DNA of 64,000 nt from Aristolochia californica (taxonomy: Eukaryota > Streptophyta > Magnoliopsida > Piperales > Aristolochiaceae), in contig JARWKL010000012.1 of the NCBI GenBank assembly GCA_029961685.1, forward strand, positions 15,547,227 to 15,611,226. The letters are read 5' to 3'. The position numbers and the translations under genes were made by a program. Below the pieces are notes generated by a model that ran no database searches, was not told where the DNA came from, and was given only the letters and a program-made list of their open reading frames with translations. Positions 33,190 to 45,000 of this stretch are shown piece after piece; position 1 is the first letter of the stretch, and each line of letters starts with the position of its first letter.

Positions 33190-33670
33190 AGCGGAAAGCA
33201 CTTTCCGCCCGTTACTCTTGAGACATGAACTCGTGATTCATGTATATTCATGTACATGACATGAATTTCGGCGCCCCCTAACGACATCAGGACATGAACT
33301 GCGTAATGCGCATGAAGATCATGTCCTGAGTCATGTGCACATGACTCAGGACATGATCTTCATGCGCATTACGCAGTTCATGTCCTGATGTCGTTAGGGG
33401 GCGCCGAAATTCATGTCATGTACATGAATATACATGAATCACGAGTTCATGTCTCAAGAGTAACGGGCGGAAAGTGCTTTCCGCTCGATTTTGAGGGGGT
33501 TAGTGCACATGACTCAGGACATGATCTTCATGCGCATTACGCAGTTCATGTCCTGATGTCGTTAGGGGGCGCCGAAATTCATGTCATGTACATGAATATA
33601 CATGAATCACGAGTTCATGTCTCAAGAGTAACGGGCGGAAAGTGCTTTCCGCTCGATTTTGAGAGTCATC
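33190..33670. repeat. Perfect palindromic junction of modules B and C, plus 170-bp duplication
   Basis: The sequence is mirror-symmetric about GTGCAC (33335-33340): 'catgtcctgagtcat' on the left and 'atgactcaggacatg' on the right, extending well over 100 bp each way. The right half is then repeated once (33341-33494 and 33510-33660), separated by GAGGGGGTTAGTGCAC (33493-33508), which resembles the outer terminus. Confidence 0.85.
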
Positions 33671-34009
33671 TACATGACTCTTGCGCAGGCTCTCTCTCGG
33701 CGAGCGGGGCTGTCTCTCGGGGGGCTCTCTTTCGCACACCCTCTCTGCCGTTTCATTTCCACAACCCTCTCTCGGTGTTGCCTCAACCCTCTTTCGTTCC
33801 GCAACTGTCTCTCGTTCCCGCAGCCCTCTCTCGGTGTTGCCGCAGCCCTCTCTCGTTCCGTCGCCGGCCGTCGCCGTTGCCTACTAGCCCGTCCCCGTCG
33901 CCATCATCGTTGCCCGCCGTTGTCGCTGGCCGTCGCCGTCGCCTACTAGCCCGTCCCCGTCGCCATCGTCGTTGCCCTTTGGCTCGCAACTGAGGAAGAC
34001 GACGATGGT

Positions 34010-34098
34010 TTAATTATTTTTATTTATAAATTAATTATTTTTATTTATAAATAATTATTTTTATTTATAATTAATTATTTTTATTTATTTAATATATT
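34010..34098. repeat. Contracted AT satellite, module C (about 4 units)
   Basis: Inverted orientation ('ttatttataaataattattt'); only a few units remain between the GC-rich core and the AT-rich arm. Confidence 0.85.
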
Positions 34099-34679
34099 TA
34101 TTTTACAGTTACTATATTAAAATAGTGATTTAATAGTCATAATTAAAATATTGTTAAAATAAATATTTGATAAATTATTTTTGGCATAATTATCCGATTG
34201 CTATAGTTAATTAAACCAATAGTTTTAAATTTTGTGATAATATATTAATAATTAATAATACCTAAAATATATTATGTACAAATATATAGTGTGTTAAAGT
34301 TATGATTAGATCATTTTTTTCTCTTAAATTATTCATTTTTAGGTTAAAGTATATCATATGTTATTAATAAATTAATAACTCAACGTATTACTTTCGTTTT
34401 TGTTATTTATAATGTTATTTATTTATTATTTGTAATTAATCATGTAGTTATTTCATTGGCTCATGTAATTACCATATTAATGTACAATAAAATATCTAAT
34501 TCAATTAATAAATATATTAGTATATTTAATTATACATTAAATAATTTATTCATGTAGTAATAATAGTTGTTTTACCTAATTTGGGGTTTAAGGATTATGT
34601 TGTAATTAAGTGCACTGTAAAGGTTTAGAAATTCTCTTGTTTTTTATGTTTTTCTCATGTTGGGGCACTAACACTGGAA

Positions 34680-34818
34680 ACTGTTTTCCAGTGCACATGA
34701 AGTCATCAACACTAACACAAATTCTTACCTGATCTTCATGTACATGACATGACATGATCTTCATGTTGGACATGACTTGATCTTCAAGAATCCACTTTGG
34801 GGCACTAACCCCCCCTTA
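34680..34818 (-). repeat. Right outer terminal inverted repeat of the foldback element
   Basis: Reverse complement of 28970-29110, ending AACCCCCCCTTAG, immediately followed by the motif AGTCATCTACATGACT (34818-34833). Confidence 0.85.
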
Positions 34819-35170
34819 GTCATCTACATGACTTGAACTCTGGTGCCCCACGAAGGACGTCAAGAGATAAACTGAATAATCTAGCTGAAGTTATCTTCTG
34901 CGTCCGCTTAGATTTCCAACCATCACAAAGTTTTAGAAAACCCGATTTATTCTGATCCGAGACCAACCCGTGATAAAATGGGATTGGTTCACTATGTCCT
35001 GACATGACCCTTCCGTCAACCGTGATGTTCTCGTCGGGCTTGGAGATGGTCGGAGAGAGTCGGGTCGGTTTCCGTTCGGCCCACCCTAGGTCTCCTGGTG
35101 AGCACGTTAGATCGGCTTGTCTAGAAAATAAATATTACAACCGTGACCAGAGGCTAGTATTAACAGTTCG
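34819..35170. other. Spacer between the foldback element and eIF2D
   Basis: No gene seen. It probably includes the proximal promoter of the downstream gene. No convincing TATA box was found. Confidence 0.35.
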
Positions 35171-35178
35171 ATACACCG

Positions 35179-35356
35179 CCATTCATCGATTCCCGAATCC
35201 CTTCCTCTCGTTTTTTTCTTCTCAAACTGTCAAATGACACAGTGAATAACAACTAAAGCAGCAACAGCCATTCATCGATTCTTGAATCTTCCTCTCTTTT
35301 TTTTTCTTCTCAAGCTCTCAAATGACACAGTGAATAACAACAAAAGCAGCAACCTA
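35179..35356 (+). repeat. 89-bp tandem duplication in the eIF2D leader or promoter
   Basis: CCATTCATCGATTC starts at 35179 and 35268, and both units run through 'ttttttcttctcaa' and 'aaatgacacagtgaataaca' to 'aaagcagcaac'. It lies upstream of the predicted 5' leader intron. Confidence 0.85.
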
Positions 35357-35558
35357 ACTCGATTATTCCATCTGCGGCGCAACCTCGTCAATTTTTTGAA
35401 TTGCTCGGTTTATTTCAAGAGTTGGAACCGGAAGGAAGCTTACTGTAACTCAAAATTATCTTCTTAAAATCTCTATTACTTTCAAAGGGAGGCGGCTTAA
35501 TTCTATTCTGCTGGAAGCTCGATATTGTTGCTTTTACGTTATCTGCGTAAATTTGTAG

Positions 35559-36004
35559 GTATCGTTTCGAATTTCTTTTGACTTCATTTCTCTTTAATTT
35601 TCCTCGTAAGATCACTTATTTGTAATAGCTTTAAATTTTGATTGTAACCAGATTTAAGTTATTCAGGATTGAAGATAACATAGCTGTTAGTGGAGTTTCA
35701 ATCAAGGAGTTTATTGTTTTGATATCGCACCTTCATATTTCATCTATCTCTAAAACATTAGATTGTGGATTCTGTATATGCCGCTGCGGAAGCTGGATAG
35801 TTGACCACGTTTATGAATTTCAAATATTTTTTCTGTTGATTAGTTACGACTTGATGTAGTTTATTTTGTCACTTCTTTTCATTCATTCTAAGTTTTTATT
35901 TCCTTTTCTATATTTTATTTAGTGTAATTTTGTCGTTTCCTTGTCGGTCTCTGCTCCGTGTGTCTTCTAATGTCAAGTCTCATATCGCATTGTAGTTTAA
36001 GCAG
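35559..36004 (+). other. Predicted intron in the eIF2D 5' untranslated region
   Basis: Donor TTTGTAG|GTATCG (35559) and acceptor TTTAAGCAG|GGAATC (ending 36004) frame a T-rich stretch of about 446 bp before the start codon. This is inferred from splice signals and position only; the transcription start is unknown. Confidence 0.45.
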
Positions 36005-36038
36005 GGAATCTTTACTGAATCAATAGTAGTTGATCACT

Positions 36039-39000
36039 ATGTTCAAGAAAGCAATTGAGGCAAAGTCATTTTCTCGGTTGTCTGGAGCTGATAGAAAAAA
36101 GCTCAGGCGAACAATAAAAGAAAAGTTTCCTCACGTCTCAGATGCTGATATAGATCTCATACTGCCTCCAAAGGTAAAATGAACTCTGATTATGGTTCAA
36201 GTTCTTTATGGAATTTAGTTATGTGCTGAAACACTCAGAAGCTTAAAATTGATCAAGAGATAAAATTAAACTATCATTCCAGAAAAAGAAAAAAGAAAAA
36301 TCCTCTCAGTAAAAGACCAGGAACCACAATGCTTTTACATGAAATAGAGATATCGTTAATACTGATTCAGACAAAGTCACTGCTATCAATCAGTGCTTAT
36401 GTTCATCAGCAACTTTTTTGTTTCCTTGAAGGAGATCTTACTGTTGCCTTTAGCTGTGAGGCATGATAACCCTGCAAAATTACTGAAATAATGCGAATAG
36501 AGAAGGCTGGAATATGGCTAGCCCAACCTACATGTCTTCAATTGTCTGGATGACTGTCTTTATCCTCAATTGAGCCATGTACTGCATCACATGATATATT
36601 TCCCTTTTTGTATTTATCCTTTTTTATTGAGATTAAATTGGGCTTATTAGTTCATGTGTTCGAATCACATGCTCATTGATATGTTTCCCTGGGTATCTTT
36701 GACATTGCCAACATTTTGTTCTTTCCTTCTTAGTTGTTTTGATTAGTTCTATTAAATGTTCTCTTTTTTACTTAATGTAGGCAGAGATAACCGTGTCAAA
36801 GTTCCCAAACCGAACAGTAGTTTATGGTGTAGAAGAAGGCTTTCCAATGATTTTTGATGTAGATGGCCGCGGCAAGGAAATATTTCCAACAGGTCTTGAT
36901 TATATACTTATCACATCCTTTTCTTGTGCAGCTTGCCTTTTATTTCTGTTTTGCATCTTTAAAATGTCTTTCCTCTCACAAATTTCAAGTTGTTCTACTG
37001 GAAATAAATTGCTAACCCATGGACTTCTTCTGCTTCTAATCCTCAAGTCTGATGTTCCTTTGATATAGATGATAATTTTTTAAGCCATTATGATCTTGAT
37101 CATGGCAGTTTATTCTTTGTGGAATGTTCCGGATCTGTTGCCAGCATTTGTATTGAAGACTGGGGAGGTATCTCGATTTATAATAGGAGGTGCAGATTTG
37201 ATGTTTCCTGGTATCACTATACCTCCGGAAGGTCTACCTTCCTTCTTAGCAGGTCAGCCGTGGGCAGCGAAAGTGCCAGGGAATCAAGCACCAATTGCTG
37301 TATGCTTACTTGTTTTTTATATATTATTTCCTTATTTTTATTCTTATTTTTTTTTTTCTGAATTTGATGCAGTTTACCTTTTCTCTAGAAATTATGTTGA
37401 TCTGATTGAAGTATTTTAATTATTTTTCAGGTTGGGATAACTACAATGAGTAGCATAGAAGCATTAAAAGCTGGTCTTCGTGGCAAGGCTCTTCGTATAT
37501 TGCATTTCTATCGCGATTCATTGTGGCAAGCACAGTAGTCTGAGTTACTCCATTTTTATGTTTTCTTTTGTACATGAAATGCGGACTTCATCATTTTCTG
37601 TAACTTGAAAGATTCAATCTTTGGTTTTGTGGAGCATGCAGGGGCTCAGTTGAAGGTCATTATGTACCAAATGGTGGATTTCTAGAAGACGCTGTGTTTT
37701 CAGATCCTTCATTGTTGTCAGTTCTGGAGACATCTGGTGTGCGTGGAGATGTTGATGCTGGTCCAACTGATACCCTAGGTGAAACTCATAATGAAGGAGA
37801 TGTAGAACAAGCGGACTCACAGCAAGAGCCAGGAAGAGAGGCTGATGGCTCAGTACAATTAGATTGTAAGAGTGCAGTTTGTGAAGAATTAGGTGAAGAT
37901 ATAAGGAACCTGAAAATTTCAGATGATATTTCCCTGGAAGAGCCAACTGATGAGAAGAGCCAAGTACATCTGTCTACAGAAGAAATCGATGCTCTTTTGG
38001 ATAAATGTCTCCTACAAGCATTGCATACAACAGTTATTGATAAGGACCTTCCAATGTCAGGAAGCACATTTTGGTGAGAGTTTCTCTCTTTCTTTCTCTC
38101 TCTCTCTCTCATTCTGCACGCTTAGCTGGATCAGCTGGATACCTCTTTAGGTTCATGTTCCACGGGGTACATAAAGATTTACCCTTTTTTAAGTTATCAT
38201 TATATTACTTTAAGTTTTCATTATTATGACCTAGTTATTGTGGTTGTTTAATTTTTTCCTATCTGTCCCCAACTATAGAATTTACTGACTACTTCTTGTA
38301 TATACATCATTGTAGGTCAGGTCATGTGTTGCCATGTAGGCCTTCTGGTGTTACCCTGGATGTCAAGAAATCTTCTCACAAGAAACTGGCGAAGTGGTTG
38401 CAGTCTAAGTCATCTGCAGGACTGGTACACAAAAAATAGTTTAGAACTAAGTTTTCAGTTAAGTGTGACACATGATTTCTTTTTATGACTGGTGAGTTGA
38501 CGTCTTTTACAGATATCTGCAAAAGAAGATAAGCATAAAAAGGAAGTCCTCTTACTATCTGTTAACAGAAACCATCCAGATTACACGTCATTTAGACCTG
38601 GGAAGCTTAAATCTGAGACTATTGGTCAGACCTCCAGTTCTGCAGCTCATGAAGGTTCGCGGTCAAGACAGCAACTTGATGTGACGGAAGTTTATAAACC
38701 GAGTACTCATGTCATCCCTATATTTTCAGCTGTTGGAGAAGACCTTGGAAAATATTATACTGCATCAGAAGCTTCTAATATTGTCTTCAAGTATGTGGAG
38801 AAGGAGAATTTAGTCAAGCCTACCAATAAAGCAATGGTGGTTTTGGATGCCATACTGTGTGATGCTCTCTATAAGGGAACCATTAAAAAGGGTTCAAGTT
38901 ACCCATCTGAGATTCACAAGAAGGACTTGGGATCTACATTTTTAAGTCGTTTGCAGATTCACCACAAAGTAACCAGGGGGACTGACACTGTTCTGCGCAA

Positions 39001-42000
39001 GGGTGCTCTTAAGACTGTCCAGATTATGACTGAACGGAGACAAGGTAACAAGAAGGTAACAAGAGTCTCTGGGTTGGAATCATTCTTGCTGGATGTGGAA
39101 ACATTGGCACCTGAGTTGCAGAAGAAGTTTGCCTGCAGTACTTCAGTGGCCGAGCTTCCAGGTATGTATACTTCTTATATGTATTCAAAATTCTAGTAAA
39201 AAATAATGCCGGATAATGTCAATGATACTCAACTTCTTGAAGTTTGTTGCGTTGGTTTGTTGATGAAAATATGCATAGTAAATGAACATGATATGCCAAG
39301 AATAATGACTGCTTGATTGTGATCTTAGCCTTTCAAAGTCATGTAACTCAATTTAGTTAGTTAAGTGTGATGTACTGTAAGCTGATTGTTAAGTTAGTGC
39401 TTAATAACTTTCTCTTTTTATCTCTTAATTTAATATTTTATAAGGTTTCTTATTTCTCCATTCTTAGATGCCTCTACGCCTTCGGTTGCAAGGGATCTGC
39501 TCCCTCCTCTTTTGTAATTTCTCTTGTTTATATAAATACATCTTTATAAAAAAAAAAAAAAAAGATACCTCTACGTCTTCATGTGATCATAATATTAATT
39601 AAATTACCTAGACCTTACCTTCCTGCTAAATCATGCAAAAAATGATAAATATATGACTTATTAAAGCTTCTTGCTTTGGTACATGACAAAATAATAATTG
39701 TTGTGCGAGGCCATCCTCAACAGTCACATGCTGATATCTTTCTGCAAGTTCTTTGGTTGATGCCTCACTTAATGTCCATTTATGTTACGATTCTGTTAAA
39801 ATATCAGTTCAGGGGTATTTTAGTCATTTTTATATTACATTTTCCCTTGTATTATGTCTGCTAGATAGACAATGTCTTAATATGTCTATGGTTCATTTTT
39901 CATTCAATTTAGAGATGTATTTAGGAGATATATAAGTTTGTGTATTGAGAAACATTTTTGTTCTTTTGTAAAGTTTCTCTTAAAACCCTGATTAAAAAAG
40001 GGATACATGATATTTCAACATGCACTCCAAGGCTTTTCTCCAAAACTTCTCCTTCCTTTTCTCTTCTATTTTCTCCCCAAATTCATATTTATCATGGTAT
40101 CAGAGTAGTAACACACATCTTGGGTAGTTTTCTTCCAATTTTGTGGATCTTTTCTCAATCTTCTGCAACTCTTTTGAAGGATCTTCCTAGATTTCAGGAC
40201 AGGTAGGGTAAAAATTTCAATTTTTTCCTTTTGTTTGCTTGCTATAACCTCTTGGTTATGGCTATTGCTTCTAATTGAACGATTATTTGGATTTAGAGTC
40301 TTTTGATGATCCCAATTTGAAGAAATTCTTCAATCTTGCATGCGTCGTACCCAACTATGCTTGCATCATCAACCCTAATGCTTGTGTCATCCTCATTTCT
40401 TGCAATTGGACCATTTCTTCTTCACTTTGTGGTTTTAATTGTTGAGTTTGTGTGCCATGCCTTGAAAATTGATTACATTTGCCGTTGAATTTCCCTAATT
40501 TACTCAGTTGTGGGGCCCACTTGATTGTGCAAGTATAGACATTTGGGAAAAAGTGTTTCTAATTGATTACTGACGCATTATTGCATTAAATTGTGGTTCT
40601 TTTGTGGTGTTGAATGACTAAATCCAACTCACAAGTTGTTGTCCAAAGGACGACATAGAACTCAAATGTCTCTCAGCCTATTCAGATAATTATGATCTGG
40701 TTGAATAGATCAAATTATATGAATTGGTCAAGATCAATTTATATGTATTTGAGGGCTATTAGGATGGCTAAATACATAGCAGATGGTCCCCCTATACCTA
40801 TTGCTGAAGACAATTTAGTGATGACCTGGTTGGTCAATAGAATGGAGTCGCGATTCAGTGATCAGATTTTGAATTGTAGTACCGCTAAGGTAATGTGGAC
40901 TACCTTAGCATCTATTTTATTTTAAGAAAGTAACTTGTCGAAAATCTATGAATTGTATGTGAGATCTTTAATATGAAGTGTGAAAGTAGATCAGTGACAT
41001 ATTACTTCACTGAGATGAGGATACTACTGGAAATCAACACGTTTCATCCGTTTACTGTGAATGTTGAGGACATTTGTAAGAAGGAGAATCAAATTTAGGT
41101 AGCCCTATTTCTAAATGGTTTGGGCTCTGAATATGATGCCATTCGCACCAAGTTGTTGGCCAATGAGGATGCGACTACCCTAGAGCAGGCTTTTAATAAA
41201 GTTCTTCGGGTTGAAGGTGCAATAGTGAATCAAAATGACTTAGGTGGAAATCTTCTCGATGCAGTTGCTCTTAACTTCCAGTCTTCTGCTAGTAAGTTTG
41301 ATGGTTAGTTTCGTGGTGGTAATAATAGAGGTAGAGATCACTCTTTCTCTACTCGTGGTTGTGGCTGGGTTGATCTCGGGGGGGGGGGGGTGGGTGATCG
41401 AAAATGTGTTCACTGAGGTAGTTCAAAAATGTTGGGAGAAATTTGGTGAACCTACCTAGGAAAATTCTATAGTCACAGAAAAGGATGCTTCTTCATACAC
41501 TGGATCTTATGAAGAGATTCAACAGTTAGTACAACAACTGAGCTAGTCGACTGTATCATATACATCTTCGATTGTTGGGACTCATTCTTTGTAAGAAGGA
41601 GAATCAAATTCAGGTAGCCAGATTTCTAAATGGTTTGGACTCTGAATATGATGCCATTTGCGCCAAGTTGTTGGCCAATGAGGATGTGATTACCCTAGAG
41701 CATGCTTTTAATAAAGTTCTTCGGGTTGAAGGTGTAGTAGTGAATAAAAATGACTCAGGTGGAAATCTCCTCGATGCAGTTGCTCTTAACCTTCGGCCTT
41801 CTACTGGTAAGTCTGATGGTTAGTTTCGTTGTGGTAATTATAGAGGTAGAGGTCACTCCTCTACTCGTGGCTGTGGCTGTGATTGTGACTAGGTTGATCT
41901 CGGGAGGGGGTGGGGGGCGATTGAAAATGTGTTCACTGAGGTAGTTAAAAAATGTTGGGAGAAATTTGGTGAACCTACCTAGGCAAATTCTATAGTCACA

Positions 42001-45000
42001 GAAAAGGATGCCTCTTCACACACTTAATCTTATGAAGAGATTCAACATTTAGTACAACAACTGGGCTAGTTGACTGTATCATATACATCTTCGATTATTG
42101 GGACTCATTCTTCCTTAACAAGTGCCACAATGGCGAGTACAAATATGCCCCATTCTCCCTCTTGGATCATTGATTCAGGAGCCTCTACACACATGTCAGG
42201 TATGCACTCCATATTCCAGTCCATTAATCAATCTCATTTATATTATCGAGTTCCTACTCCAAAGATATTCTTAGAGTCCGTTCTGTTTGTTCCAAAGTTT
42301 CTTGTCAATCTCTTGTCTGTGAGTCACATTACTAAATCCTTAAACTGTTCAGTAATATTTTATCCTACTTACTATGTTTTCTGGGATTTGCAAATGAAGA
42401 AGACCATTGGTTCAAGGTATGAGAAGGGAAGGCTTTATATGTTGGATGATGTATCTGTTTCTCGATCTGTGGCACTCACTATTACAGATTTTTCCTACTT
42501 GTGGCATCTATGCTTGGGACATCCATCACCAATTAAGTTGCATCAGTCATTTCTTTCTTTGCCAACAAATATTTCATTTGATTGCGAGTCTTATCAATTG
42601 GGAAAGCAGCATTGATCCCATTTTCCAATTAGTTCTAGTCGTAGCACAAATTGTTTGAATTAGTTCATTCTGATGTATGGTGTCTATGTCAGATTTCTAG
42701 TCCTTTTGGTTTCAAGTATTTTGTGTCATTTATTGATGATTTCTGTGGAGTAACTTGGCTGAATCTGTTACGAGAGAAGTCCGAAGTATTTGATGTATTC
42801 TTAAATTTTTTAATGAAATAAAAAAAATCAATTTGGTACTTGTGTTCATGTGTATCGTATTGACAATGAGTTGGAATATCTTAATCATAAATTTTTGGTG
42901 TTTTGTGCTTCACATGGTATTACCCACAACACATCTTGTCCTTACACACCTCAATAAAATGGGGTGGTTGAACATAAAAAAAAACATCGTCTTGAAGTTA
43001 CTTGGACACTATTACTCACTTGAAAGTTTTCAAGTCTTTTTGGGGGTTGCAATTTTGACTTCTTGTTTCTTAATTAATTGCATGTCATCCTCTGTTTTGA
43101 ATGGTCAATTTCCTCTCCAAGTTTTAAAAATAATTTGTAAATTGTTTGATGTGATTCATCGCATTTTTAGCTGTACTTATTTTGTTCACATGTTTGGAAC
43201 TTCAGTTGACAAGTTATCACCTCAGTTTGTCAAATGTCTTTCCAGGCTACTCTTGTCTACAAAAAGGGTACAAATGTTATGATCCTATTTGACGGAAAAC
43301 GTATATGTCAGCTAAAGTGACTTTCTTTGAACATACTCCTTATATGCGTCATCTAGTGAGCTTCCTATTTCTTTCGAGTCTTCTTCAGGCAATCCAGTTC
43401 CTATCACTGTTTTGAATGTACCGGCTCCATTAGGTTCTTCTTTGTCTCTTCGTGCTCCTGCAATGCCTCCAACAACTATATCTACAGAGCTCTCTTCTTG
43501 TGATCAATCGTCTTCCTTTTTGCCTACAAATCCCGTTATGTCTGATTTGGACTTACCTATAGTCTACAGAAAGATAAACGGTCTTGCACTTCACATCCAA
43601 TCTCAGTATGTATTTCTTGAATTTTTGTTCCCATCCTTTAAATCCTTTGTCATTGTTTACTTCCTTTGTTCCTTGTTCAATGCAAGATGCTTGTGTTCTC
43701 CAGAGTGGAAACAATCTATGGATGATGAATTGAGTGCTTTGATGTCTTAGGGAACTTGGCGTCTATGTGATCCACTGGCAGGAGCAACTATTGGGAGCGT
43801 CGTTGGGTTTATACCATAAAATATAATGTTGATGACTCTATTGAACGACACAAGGCACAACTGGTGGCAAAAGGATATATACAAAACTTTGGTGTTGGTG
43901 TGTTTGAGACATTCTCTCCTGTGGCCCGACTCACTTTGGTATGTATCTTAATCTATGGCTGTTAATAAGGGTTGACCTCTTTTTCAGTTTGATGTGAAAA
44001 ACACCTTTCTGTATGGTGATTTACATGAGAAAGTTTATATGGAGCAACCTCCTGAATATGCTGCTTAGGGGGGACAAGGAAGGTATGTAAAGCTTCAAAA
44101 GGCTACTTATGGACTTAAACAGTGTCCTCGGGTGTGGTTTGAAAAGTTAAGCACTATAGTAATGCGCTTTGGGTTCTATAGGTGCCATTATGATCATTCT
44201 ATGTTCCTACTTAAGAGGAAGATTGGTGTGGTGGTTTTGGTTGTGTATGTAGATAATATTATACTATCTGGAGATGATCTTGAAGGCAATATCTGACCAT
44301 ACATTTTCAAATGAAAGATTTGGACTCTCTCAAGTCCTTCCTTGGCATTGAAGTTGCTTGTTGCAAGTGAGGTATTGTTCTCTCAAAGAAAATATATATT
44401 AGATATATTGCAGGAGTATGGTTCGTTGGATGTTATCGGTAGACACTCCCATGGAAGTCAACCATAATATTCATGACACTTAGGGTCCTACTCTCAAGTA
44501 CGGAATTCAATACCGATTATTGGTAGGTGAATTATTTTATGCTACAGTTACCAGGCCGGATATATACTATGCTATGGGGAACATTTCGAAGTTTCTAAGA
44601 AGATTTAAAAAGTAAAGTATTTGAAGATGCACCTAGAAAAGGTTTGTTGCATACTCGGAATGGAAAGGTTGATGTAGATGCAAATTATGCTAGGTGTAAG
44701 ATGGATAGACGATTTACGTCAAGCTACTGTTGTTTTGTTGGAGGTAACTTGGTAAGTTGGACAAGTAAGAAACAAACAATTGTGGCTAGGTCTAGTGCAA
44801 AGGTCGAATATTAAGCAATGACTTAAACAAAGAGCATATACGGATTAAGTTCGTTCTTCTTGAATTTGGTTTCCATTTTCCAAATCTTATGGTTATGAAG
44901 TGTAATAATCAAGTGGCCATTTTCATTATAAGTAACTCTGCATTCTACGAGAGAACTAAACATATAGAGGTTGATTGTCACTTTGTTAGAGATGCAGTTA

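Larger units (their letters stand above)
28970..34818. mobile_element. Composite foldback (long inverted-repeat) element
   Basis: The ends are near-perfect inverted repeats: TTAGGGGGGTTAGTGCCCC at the left and its complement at the right. Inward these extend through 'ggattcttgaagatcaagt' and 'aagatcaggtaagaatttg', and the homology continues through the whole arm. There are three modules: A (about 28970-31330) and B (31331-33337), in direct orientation and almost identical outside the satellite, and C (33338-34818), inverted. Each has an AT-rich arm, a 20-bp satellite and a GC-rich core of (GGCGACG)/(GAGAGGG) repeats. No transposase is present. It resembles foldback or long-TIR MULE-type elements, but the superfamily is not established because no clear target duplication was found. 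Confidence 0.75.

Noticed and set aside
30843..33993. Long open frames on both strands in the GC-rich cores (60-200 codons)
   Set aside because: They are Ser/Pro/Leu- or Arg/Gly-rich translations of GGCGACG and GAGAGGG repeats, occur in several frames at once and are simply copied with the module. No domain is recognisable.
29690..34098. Satellite arrays as a CRISPR array
   Set aside because: Units are contiguous 20-bp tandem repeats without spacers in a plant genome, and no cas-like genes are present.
34820..35005. 61-codon minus-strand frame upstream of eIF2D
   Set aside because: Short, no known motif and no supporting splice sites.
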